64,000 bases of DNA. Source: Vibrio sinaloensis (GTDB taxonomy: Bacteria > Pseudomonadota > Gammaproteobacteria > Enterobacterales > Vibrionaceae). Below, piece after piece: positions 9,861 through 17,132 of this stretch. The first letter of the stretch is position 1. Every line of letters starts with the position of its first letter. Both the position numbers and the translations under genes were made by a program. The stretch covers positions 2,907,813-2,971,812 of the forward strand of contig NZ_CP096199.1 in NCBI RefSeq assembly GCF_023195835.1, read 5' to 3'. The notes below the pieces were generated by a model. That model did not search any database. It worked only from the letters and a program-made list of their open reading frames with translations, and was not told the DNA's origin.

Positions 9861-10286
9861 ATGAGTTATCAACATATTCTGGTTGCCATCGACCTATCTG
9901 AAGACAGCAAATTGTTGGTTGATAAGGCGGTCGCACTTGCCAAGCCGCTCGATGCGGTCGTCTCTTTTGTGCATATCGATGTCAATTACGCTGAGCTTTA
10001 TACCGGGCTTATCGACATCAATTTAGCCGAGACTCAACACCAAGCGATTGAGGCTTCGCAGAAACAGCTACAAGATCTGGCCGCACATGCCAATTTTCCG
10101 ATTAAACACACGCTGGTTGGCAGCGGTGATTTAAGCAACGAGCTGTGCGATACAATTAACGAGTTTAATATCGACCTGGTGGTATGTGGTCATCACCAAG
10201 ATTTTTGGAGCAAGTTGCTCTCTTCGACTCGACAGTTAATCAACTGCTCACCGGTCGATATGTTGGTAGTACCACTCAAAGACTGA
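9861..10286 (+). CDS. uspA: Universal stress protein, UspA type
   Basis: A 141-residue single-domain cytoplasmic Usp protein. It opens MSYQHILVAIDLSEDSKLLV, the UspA N-terminus, and ends with INCSPVDMLVVPLKD. The ATP-binding pattern G-2x-G-9x-G-S/T of the other Usp subclass is absent (the region reads CGHHQDFWSKLLSSTRQ), placing it with the non-ATP-binding UspA/UspC/UspD group. An AAGGAG sits 9 bases before the ATG. It is divergent from ftnA over a 155-base gap that must hold both promoters. UspA proteins accumulate in growth arrest and stress. Confidence 0.93.
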   Translation: MSYQHILVAIDLSEDSKLLVDKAVALAKPLDAVVSFVHIDVNYAELYTGLIDINLAETQHQAIEASQKQLQDLAAHANFPIKHTLVGSGDLSNELCDTINEFNIDLVVCGHHQDFWSKLLSSTRQLINCSPVDMLVVPLKD

Positions 10287-10344
10287 TCACGGTTCAATCT
10301 TGGTATACACTGCCCCACATTGTTTTTGATAATGAGTCGTACTT

Positions 10345-11220
10345 ATGGGGTATTTATCTGCGGTCACCTTGCTGTGGGCGTTTTCATTTAGCCTGATCGG
10401 CGTCTATCTCGCCGGTCAGGTCGATTCTTGGTTTTCAGTGTGGATACGAGTCGCGCTGGCCAGTTTGGTATTTTTACCTTTCTTGAAATTCAAAGGGGTC
10501 GACAAAGGGCTGATCGGCAAATTGATGCTGGTTGGCGGTTGTCAGCTCGGTTTGATGTATTGCTTCTACTACCAATCTTTCTTGCTGTTATCGGTACCAG
10601 AAGTGCTGCTGTTTACCGTGTTCACCCCCATCTATGTCACCTTAATTTATGATCTGCTTAAACGTCGTTTTTCACCTTGGTATCTAGTCACGGCGGCGAT
10701 TGCCGTTGTGGGCGCCGGATTGATTAAATTTGCTGGCATCAACGAAAACTTCATCGTCGGATTTTTGGTGGTTCAAGGGGCCAACATCTGCTTTGCCATC
10801 GGCCAAGTCGGTTACAAGTACCTGATGGAGCGTTATCAGGTCGAACTGCCACAGCACACCATATTTGGCTATTTCTATCTGGGGGCGTTGTGTGTCGCGA
10901 CGATTGCTTTTGCACTGATGGGCAACCTCGATAAGCTTCCCACCACCACTACTCAATGGGGTGTACTCATATACTTGGGCTTAGTTGCCTCTGGCTTGGG
11001 TTACTTTGCCTGGAACAAAGGCGCCACTATGGTCAATGCAGGTGCCCTTGCGGTGATGAACAATGCTCTGGTTCCGGCGGGCCTTCTGGTTAACATTCTG
11101 ATTTGGAACCGCGATGTCGATTTGGTTCAACTGACCATTGGCGGCAGCATCATTCTGCTCTCTTTGTGGGTCAACGAGACCTGGGTCAAACGCAAAGTAG
11201 AGCAAAGCTATCAAGCCTAA
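10345..11220 (+). CDS. EamA-family carboxylate/amino acid/amine transporter
   Basis: A 291-residue DMT-superfamily permease with about ten predicted helices. The opening helix contains TLLWAFSFSLIGVYLAGQ and the second half holds GVLIYLGLVASGLGYFAWNKG and the GALAVMNNALVPAGLLVNILIW stretch, the typical end of the second EamA repeat. The substrate is not known; the subfamily is usually annotated for carboxylates, amino acids or amines. It lies 58 bases after the uspA stop on the same strand and may be co-transcribed, with a strong terminator right after its stop. Confidence 0.88.
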   Translation: MGYLSAVTLLWAFSFSLIGVYLAGQVDSWFSVWIRVALASLVFLPFLKFKGVDKGLIGKLMLVGGCQLGLMYCFYYQSFLLLSVPEVLLFTVFTPIYVTLIYDLLKRRFSPWYLVTAAIAVVGAGLIKFAGINENFIVGFLVVQGANICFAIGQVGYKYLMERYQVELPQHTIFGYFYLGALCVATIAFALMGNLDKLPTTTTQWGVLIYLGLVASGLGYFAWNKGATMVNAGALAVMNNALVPAGLLVNILIWNRDVDLVQLTIGGSIILLSLWVNETWVKRKVEQSYQA

Positions 11221-11254
11221 AAAAAGTCGCCCTCTAAATGGAGGGCGACTTTTT
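11221..11254. terminator. Bidirectional intrinsic terminator
   Basis: Perfect 9-bp stem GTCGCCCTC/GAGGGCGAC with an A-run before and a T-run after. It serves the DMT gene from the left and the lysine-rich gene from the right. Confidence 0.92.
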
Positions 11255-11268
11255 AATGCTGTTTGGTA

Positions 11269-11817
11269 TTAATGCAGATTTGCGCTGCTTTGCTTTAGAT
11301 TGCTCTCAGAGAGTAACGCTTGTTGCTGCTTGGCAACCTCGATACTCGCCTCAAGCTTGCGCTGTTTCTTCAATAACTTGTTGTGCTTTTTCGCCAGCTT
11401 AATCAGCTTCTTCTGTTGCTTAAATTGCTTCTTAGCGGCCTTCTTCGCCTTCTTGATCGCTTTTTTATCGATAGGCTCTGTCGTCACTGCTGTTGCTTCT
11501 GTTCGCGCCAGCGATGTTGACTGCTGCGCTTTGTGTTTTACCCGCTCAACGATGCGTCGTACCGCTTGCGCTTGCTGTGGTGATGTCCGAGGCTTGGGCA
11601 GCGCTTCAATCAATAAGCCACATTTTTGCTGCTCACCGATGGATTTTTCTTGGCATGCTTGCGGGGGAATAGCCGCAGGCTTACAAAGGCTTGAACTGTC
11701 CGATGACGAGCGAGCACAAGAGCGGCAGACATACTTAGGCTCAACCACAAGACGGTGAATATCGCCCAAGTTTTCTGCAATTTGTTTGCGATTCATCTTA
11801 CACAGACGTTTAGCCAC
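11269..11817 (-). CDS. Lysine-rich hypothetical protein with N-terminal CxxC
   Basis: I do not recognise a named family. The 182-residue product starts with GTG, supported by AAGGG 7 bases upstream; the in-frame ATG at 11796 has no ribosome site. The N-terminal half has six Cys, including CRSCARSS, after a short helical start (MNRKQIAENLGDIHRLV). The C-terminal half (about 115-170) is an extremely basic helix made of Lys/Ala/Gln repeats such as KKAIKKAKKAAKKQFKQQKK. No signal peptide or membrane helix is seen. A nucleic-acid-binding role is conceivable from charge alone, but that is a guess. It is downstream of rsmJ on the same strand, separated by a 98-base gap. Confidence 0.7.
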   Translation of the reverse strand: MAKRLCKMNRKQIAENLGDIHRLVVEPKYVCRSCARSSSDSSSLCKPAAIPPQACQEKSIGEQQKCGLLIEALPKPRTSPQQAQAVRRIVERVKHKAQQSTSLARTEATAVTTEPIDKKAIKKAKKAAKKQFKQQKKLIKLAKKHNKLLKKQRKLEASIEVAKQQQALLSESNLKQSSANLH

Positions 11818-11915
11818 ATCGACACCCTTAGCTAAGAATACGAATAATTCTTACTAAGGTATACTCCATAACCCTCAGGTTAGGCAAGCGACATTTCATC
11901 AAATTGACAGATTAA

Positions 11916-12698
11916 TCACTTGCTCATAGCAGCCTTAACGTACACATCAAAACGGTTCTTTTTCGTTTCAATCGCCATACTCGGCTGACGTTGATCTAAC
12001 CACTCAGCGTAGTCTGGCCTTTTGACCACCACCCTTTTACTAGCAAGGGCTAGTGCGGGTTCCAATAAGCCATCTGCATCGTGGTCGGCTCCGACCAAAG
12101 ATTGGAAAACGCGCATTTCTTTTTTGACCAAGGCGCTCTTTTTCTTATTCTCTGGGTGTGGATACATGGGATCGAGGTAAACCACGTCAGGACTCACAAA
12201 GTCGGGGGCTGCCGCCAGTTTAGCCAGCGCGTCGTGACTCGAGGCGTGAATAAGGCTCATTCGTTCACTCACCCACGCGCCGATTTCGCTATCTTGCTTG
12301 GCTCGCGTTAAGCCATCATCAAGCAGCGCCGCAACCACAGGGTGACGCTCGACCATCTGTACTTTGCAGCCGAGTGACGCTAATACAAAAGCATCACGCC
12401 CCAACCCGGCGGTGGCATCAAGCACAGTCGGTGTACTGCCTTTATTCAAACCAGCGGCTTTAGCGATTGCCTGGCCCTTACCACCACCAAACTTGCGTCG
12501 ATGCGCGACCGCACCACCAGCTAAATCAACATAAATGGCACCCAATTTCGGCTCATCCAACTTGCGCAGTTCAAGCCTTTGCTCCGTTAACACCAATGCA
12601 AATGGGCTATCGTCACTGTGACACAATCCCCAGCGCTGAGTCAGCTGGTCAAATCGAGTTCGTTGAGTTGAGTCTTCACACTGAAGCTGCAGTTGCAC
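11916..12698 (-). CDS. rsmJ: 16S rRNA (guanine1516-N2)-methyltransferase RsmJ
   Basis: RsmJ methylates G1516 of 16S rRNA using S-adenosylmethionine. The 260-residue protein has the family block [20 protein letters not shown] around residues 66-85, the SAM motif [19 protein letters not shown], the acidic motif QMVERHP and the catalytic-loop motif [20 protein letters not shown]. Length is normal for RsmJ. E. coli carries rsmJ close to uspA, and the same neighbourhood is kept here about 1.6 kb away. It is monocistronic or leads into the lysine-rich gene. Confidence 0.96.
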   Translation of the reverse strand: MQLQLQCEDSTQRTRFDQLTQRWGLCHSDDSPFALVLTEQRLELRKLDEPKLGAIYVDLAGGAVAHRRKFGGGKGQAIAKAAGLNKGSTPTVLDATAGLGRDAFVLASLGCKVQMVERHPVVAALLDDGLTRAKQDSEIGAWVSERMSLIHASSHDALAKLAAAPDFVSPDVVYLDPMYPHPENKKKSALVKKEMRVFQSLVGADHDADGLLEPALALASKRVVVKRPDYAEWLDQRQPSMAIETKKNRFDVYVKAAMSK

Positions 12699-12760
12699 TG
12701 AGCGCTCCTAAACGTTGCATGGAATATGTGGCGAAGTGTACTGGATTTTGTGCTCTGGTA

Positions 12761-15700
12761 CTAAGCTTTCTCAATCACGCTCAGTTGTTCTACCAACTCA
12801 GCAAGCGGTTTGGGTTTGCCAATAAAATAGCCTTGTGCGTAGTCCACTTCCAACTCCATCAGTTGTTCGATGATTTGACTATTTTCGACAAACTCCGCCA
12901 CCGTTTTCTTACCCATTTGATGCGCCAAATCGTTTATCGAGCGCACCATTAAGTGGTCGATCTCATTGCTATCCATGTCAGCGACAAAGATGCCATCGAT
13001 TTTAACGATGTCGACAGGCAGTTTTTTCAAGTAGCCAAACGACGACAAACCTGAACCAAAGTCATCCAACGCGATCTGACAGCCCAATGCTTTCAATTGA
13101 CTGAAGAACTCAATGGCTTGATTCATATTGCTCATTGCCGCCGTTTCGGTGATCTCCAAACATATCTTGTGACATGGCACTTTGGTACGACCCAATATAT
13201 CGAGTAAGTAGTGAATAAACTCGCTATTGCCCATCGAGTGTCCTGACAAGTTAATCGAGCACAGAGCTAGCTTATCGATCAATTGTGGGTGCTGCTCAAA
13301 AAAGGCGAGAGTTTGAGTGACCACTTGCTTATCCAGCAGATGAGCAATGTTGTAGCGTTCCGAGGCTGGCATAAAGATACCGGGTGAAATGTACTCTCCC
13401 TGACCATTCTTAATCCTGATCAGTATTTCAAAATGCATTCCTCGCTCTTCGCCACTTAAGTCCAGTATGCGCTGAGCGAACAATTCAATCCGCTGATTTG
13501 CCAGTGCATGATGCACAAGGTTGACGCTCTCCATCTCCTGCTCACGGCGACGCAACTCTTTGTCATCCAAACAATAAAGGTTGTAGCGATTTCGCCCTTC
13601 TTCTTTGGCGGCGTGACACGCGGTATCGGCTTGAGCATGAACCATTTGCGGCGAGGAAGCGGTATGGTCAATTAGGCGAATTCCGATTGAACAGGTTAGG
13701 CTGAGACGAATGTCTTCCCAAATAAACGCCTGTTCACTGAGAGTATTAATGATGGTCGTCGCCAGCTTCTTGGCATCCAGTTCGGTACAGTCATTGAGTA
13801 GAATTGCAAACTCATCGCCGCCCATTCGCGCCAAAATGGTGTTATATGGCAACACGTCTTCTAACATGCTGGCACAGAATTGAATCGCCGCATCACCTGC
13901 TTCATGGCCCGCGGTGTCATTCAGCACTTTTAGCTGGTCCAAATCGATATACAACATCGCATGAGTGCGAGTACAGTCCTTGACCTCTTCCAATGCTTGA
14001 TTAAGCGCTGTTTCGAAGTAGTTGCGACTGTAGGCTCCGGTCAACAAGTCATGTTCCGCTTGATATTTAAGTTGCTCAGCCAAAGCTCGGGTTTCGGTCA
14101 CATCCTCACCCACAATCAACAGATGACCGCTTTCCACCAGCGGGCGGATGTTCTCGCGAATCCACACGGTCTGCCCGTCTGCGTGGCGATACTCTATATC
14201 TCGTCGCCATACCCCTTTGATGGCTTGTTTCGGCTGAAGCAGGACCTGACGTGGGATAAGTGCATCCTTGTGAAGATAGAACTCTCTCAGGCGATGACCC
14301 AAGATTTGATCCTCAGTGTAGCCAAGTAGTTGCTCTGCAAATTGATTGACCTGCTGAATACGGTTGTGCTCATCCAGAGTCACCATCATCACCGGTTGTT
14401 GATCATAGTAATGGCTCAGGTTTGCTTCTCGCTGAAACAATCGTTCTTCGGTCACTTTGCGCGAGGTAATGTCTCGTGCTTCCAATAGAAACTGCAGCTC
14501 ACTGCTAGGGGACGGTATCGGTTTTAGCGCTAGCTCGAGCACGATGGCGCCCAATTCTTCATGCCAAATCTCGACTTCAAATTGCGCGTTTTGCGCCTGC
14601 TTAGGCTCGTTAAAGTAGTGCTTGATCTGCTGGGCTGACTCATTCTCCCAGTGCGGGTGTTGCCATATTGGGCGTTCAATACTAAAACTCTGATCATGAA
14701 GTAAATCATGCAGTTTACGATTGCTCGAAATCACAGCACCTTGACTATCTAATACCCCGATGAAGTGGTAACTCTGGTCGAACACCATCTCGATCAAGGT
14801 CTGACTCTCTTTGGCGAGCTGTTCACTGCGTTTCATTCGCCCTAAATAGTAAACCAAGCCGATGATAACCAAGATAAGAATGCCAGTGAGGGAAGCGATA
14901 AACTCTAACTGATGCCTGTACTTTTCAGTGAAGCTTGGCGGCCGATTAAACAGAACAGCACTTGCCTCACCCTCGACGCCGAGCTCCCAACGTTGAACCG
15001 CTTGGTAGTCGAGTTTAATTTCTGCGATGCCCATTTCTATAGGTGGCAAAGGCGAGCCTGGGTTTTCGAGTACTTTAACCAGCAGCGCGCCAGTTTGCTG
15101 ACCATGCTGAACCCCATCTTGAATCACACCACCAACGGCGCCGTAGCTCAATCCATAATCATGAGCCATATAAATAGGCGCTTTTGCGGCTTGGTTGAGC
15201 CCTTTCCATACTTGCGTATCAGAGACGACTTCCCCGCTGCGAGAGCGATAGTAGAGCCAATAGATAACCGCAGAGCGCTCGTCGAGCTGCGCCACAAAAT
15301 CAAGCAACTGGTTAAAACTGTCGGGAATATAGGAGACGATTCGACCATGATATTGAGGATACTCGGTCATAAACTTACCGATCTCACTTTGAGCAGCAGC
15401 GCCAGTTATCGAGTGATCGGTAATAATATAAATCGACTCCAGCTGTGGCTGAACCCGCTCAATTAACGCGATGTTCGCCGCCAAGTCGACGTTTTCTCTC
15501 ACACCTGTGGCGTTGATATTCCTATGCAGATACGGCTCGTAATTATTGATACCACCAAAGATCACCGGAGTGTCGCCTATGACATCTCCCAGATGATTGA
15601 CCAACTCTAAAGCGGTGTTGTCTGATACCACGATGGCGTGAAACGACTCTTGTTCAAATTTGGTTCTGTATAGCGAATAGAGCTGCTGCAGGTAGTGCTC

Positions 15701-15901
15701 ATCTTGCATGCGCTTGGTGTCGAGATAGAGAACTCTTGTGGAGAGATTGTAGGGCTCAATCTGCTGCTCTAAACCATACTGAAATGAGTCTGTCCAAAAC
15801 AAACCTTGATGGTAGGAATGAATGACTAAAATGTCATTCTCATCCGCGATTGCTATTGCAGAGCAAAAAGCACTAATAACGAGAAGGCAGAAACGCAGCA
15901 A
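12761..15901 (-). CDS. Membrane sensor with periplasmic ABC-substrate-binding-like domain, PAS repeats, GGDEF and EAL
   Basis: A 1046-residue cyclic-di-GMP enzyme. A signal peptide (1-19) leads to a periplasmic region of about 300 residues of the ABC-transporter-substrate-binding-like type (ILVIHSYHQGLFWTDSF, PVIFGGINNYE). A membrane helix follows at about 337-355, then two PAS regions (about 370-490 and 500-610; the second contains DITSRK and VGEDVTETR linkers), a diguanylate cyclase domain with intact MGGDEFAILL, and an EAL domain. The EAL signature reads FEILIR instead of EALLR, but the other catalytic residues are visible: SINLSG (N), EITETA (E), LDDFGSGLSSF (DD) and KIDGIF (K), plus QGYFIGKP. 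Both activities look possible. The ligand is unknown. It stands alone. Confidence 0.9.
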   Translation of the reverse strand: MLRFCLLVISAFCSAIAIADENDILVIHSYHQGLFWTDSFQYGLEQQIEPYNLSTRVLYLDTKRMQDEHYLQQLYSLYRTKFEQESFHAIVVSDNTALELVNHLGDVIGDTPVIFGGINNYEPYLHRNINATGVRENVDLAANIALIERVQPQLESIYIITDHSITGAAAQSEIGKFMTEYPQYHGRIVSYIPDSFNQLLDFVAQLDERSAVIYWLYYRSRSGEVVSDTQVWKGLNQAAKAPIYMAHDYGLSYGAVGGVIQDGVQHGQQTGALLVKVLENPGSPLPPIEMGIAEIKLDYQAVQRWELGVEGEASAVLFNRPPSFTEKYRHQLEFIASLTGILILVIIGLVYYLGRMKRSEQLAKESQTLIEMVFDQSYHFIGVLDSQGAVISSNRKLHDLLHDQSFSIERPIWQHPHWENESAQQIKHYFNEPKQAQNAQFEVEIWHEELGAIVLELALKPIPSPSSELQFLLEARDITSRKVTEERLFQREANLSHYYDQQPVMMVTLDEHNRIQQVNQFAEQLLGYTEDQILGHRLREFYLHKDALIPRQVLLQPKQAIKGVWRRDIEYRHADGQTVWIRENIRPLVESGHLLIVGEDVTETRALAEQLKYQAEHDLLTGAYSRNYFETALNQALEEVKDCTRTHAMLYIDLDQLKVLNDTAGHEAGDAAIQFCASMLEDVLPYNTILARMGGDEFAILLNDCTELDAKKLATTIINTLSEQAFIWEDIRLSLTCSIGIRLIDHTASSPQMVHAQADTACHAAKEEGRNRYNLYCLDDKELRRREQEMESVNLVHHALANQRIELFAQRILDLSGEERGMHFEILIRIKNGQGEYISPGIFMPASERYNIAHLLDKQVVTQTLAFFEQHPQLIDKLALCSINLSGHSMGNSEFIHYLLDILGRTKVPCHKICLEITETAAMSNMNQAIEFFSQLKALGCQIALDDFGSGLSSFGYLKKLPVDIVKIDGIFVADMDSNEIDHLMVRSINDLAHQMGKKTVAEFVENSQIIEQLMELEVDYAQGYFIGKPKPLAELVEQLSVIEKA

Positions 15902-16001
15902 AATAAGTCACTAAATCAGGGAAGTATGGATATAATTGTAACACCACTGGTCATCATTTGTACTTATCCAAATTTAGTATCCATTCGCAACAGGGAGTGA
16001 C

Positions 16002-16466
16002 ATGCAATCTCAAACCACCAAACTGGATGATCTCGACAAGGCCATCCTAAAAACATTAATGGAAGATGCTCGTACCCCTTACGCTGAAATGGCCAAACTG
16101 TTTGAAGTTAGCCCCGCCACTATCCACGTGCGAATCGAAAAAATGAAATCTGCAGACATCATTCAAGGGACGGAAGTGATCGTCGACAGCAAGAAGCTGG
16201 GTTACGACGTGTGCTGCTTTATTGGAATTAATCTCAATGCCGCACGTGACTACCATTCAGCATTAGAAAAGCTCAATGCGCTGGAAGAGGTGGTTGAAGC
16301 CTATTACACCACCGGTGCTTACAATATCTTCGTTAAATTGATGTGTCGTTCGATAGAAGAGCTGCAGTACGTATTAATCGACAAACTGCAAGCAATCGAT
16401 GAGGTTCAATCAACAGAAACGCTCATTTCGCTGCAAAACCCTATCAACCGTAACGTAAACCCATAA
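16002..16466 (+). CDS. asnC: Transcriptional regulator AsnC (Lrp/AsnC family)
   Basis: A 154-residue Lrp/AsnC-family regulator. The N-terminal helix-turn-helix includes LDDLDKAILKTLMEDARTPY and AKLFEVSPATIHVRIEKMK, and the C-terminal RAM ligand-binding domain includes GYDVCCFIGINL and YYTTGAYNIFVKLMCRS. The HVRIEKMK recognition helix and overall length match AsnC, the asparagine-responsive activator of asnA, more closely than Lrp. In E. coli asnC sits beside mioC at oriC; here it is about 40 kb away and asnA is not in the window, so the target is not shown by context. It ends at a strong terminator. Confidence 0.85.
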   Translation: MQSQTTKLDDLDKAILKTLMEDARTPYAEMAKLFEVSPATIHVRIEKMKSADIIQGTEVIVDSKKLGYDVCCFIGINLNAARDYHSALEKLNALEEVVEAYYTTGAYNIFVKLMCRSIEELQYVLIDKLQAIDEVQSTETLISLQNPINRNVNP

Positions 16467-16492
16467 AAAAGGCTCGCCATTTGGCGAGCCTT
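16467..16492 (+). terminator. asnC terminator
   Basis: Hairpin AAGGCTCGCC/GGCGAGCCTT with a 4-base loop begins directly after the asnC stop codon, with an A-run upstream and only a short T-run downstream. It immediately abuts the mobile element. Confidence 0.85.
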
Positions 16493-16499
16493 GATATTA

Positions 16500-16763
16500 G
16501 GGTCTGTTTAACTTTCGAGGTTAAATTTTGTTCGAGATAGAATCGTTCTATGCGCGGCAAGGAGTATGTCGCCTAGTTATTCTAAGCCAGTACTTCTTAA
16601 CAAAGCATAGAGCGATTCTAGCCGAACCCTTCGGGCAGCCTTTGTGGTTCATTTCTACTGCGTTATCGGCTTTTTATGTAGAGCAACTACACGTCAAAGC
16701 CTCTGCCTTGTATAAATTTCCCACAAAGAGCTGCAAAAATCAGCTCGAAAGGTCAACAGACCC
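16500..16763. mobile_element. 264-bp non-coding element with imperfect terminal inverted repeats and TA flanks (MITE-like)
   Basis: The left end reads GGGTCTGTTTAACTTTCGAG and the right end, read inward on the other strand, reads GGGTCTGTTGACCTTTCGAG: 18 of 20 positions match. Both ends are bordered by TA (16498-16499 and 16764-16765), consistent with a 2-bp target duplication. Inside is a second inverted repeat, TAGAATCGTTCTATGC (starting near 16539) and GCATAGAGCGATTCTA (ending near 16620). No transposase or credible ORF fits in it, so it would need help in trans. It fills the gap between asnC and the next gene. I cannot assign it to a named insertion-sequence family from memory. Confidence 0.75.
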
Positions 16764-16772
16764 TAGTGTCGT

Positions 16773-17060
16773 TTACTTATTACCGGCAAGGTAGTTTTTT
16801 AAATCTTCCACCGAAATGCCTTGGTCGGCAATCTCTTTGGCCAACAGATCAAGCTGTTCATCCTTGCGCGCTTCTATCACTTGTTGGAACTGATACACCA
16901 TGTCGCGCAGCACAGGCAAAGGGACATATTTCGCAGCACTGCGAATACGTTCGCTACTTTGGCTACCTAACTCACTTAAGATCCGACCATACATTACTTT
17001 TTCTGGTGCTTGTTCTAGTTGCTCTAGAACACGTGCCATCTCGTAGGTTGTCATTGACAT
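16773..17060 (-). CDS. Small H-NS-N-terminus-like coiled-coil protein (hypothetical)
   Basis: A 95-residue, mostly helical, cytoplasmic protein. The order RIRSAAKYVPLPVLRDMVYQ, then VIEARKDEQLDLLAKEIADQ, then GISVEDLKNYL resembles the oligomerisation half of H-NS-like proteins (helix, VVxERR-type segment, long charged coiled coil, DGIxxEDL linker). No C-terminal H-NS DNA-binding motif (TWTGQGRxP type) is present: the protein stops right after the linker. The similarity is by pattern only and should be treated as tentative. The ribosome site is weak. The 3' end lies just beyond the TA-flanked element. Confidence 0.7.
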   Translation of the reverse strand: MSMTTYEMARVLEQLEQAPEKVMYGRILSELGSQSSERIRSAAKYVPLPVLRDMVYQFQQVIEARKDEQLDLLAKEIADQGISVEDLKNYLAGNK

Positions 17061-17132
17061 TACTGCGTTTTTTCCACCAAGCTCGTTTATGAAAGCTCAA
17101 ATATACAGCGTTTTATCGGTTTATCAAGCGCT

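Noticed and set aside
16528..16794. 88-codon open frame covering the small element
   Set aside because: It spans the terminal repeat and the end of the next gene, has no ribosome site and reads as repeat sequence rather than protein.
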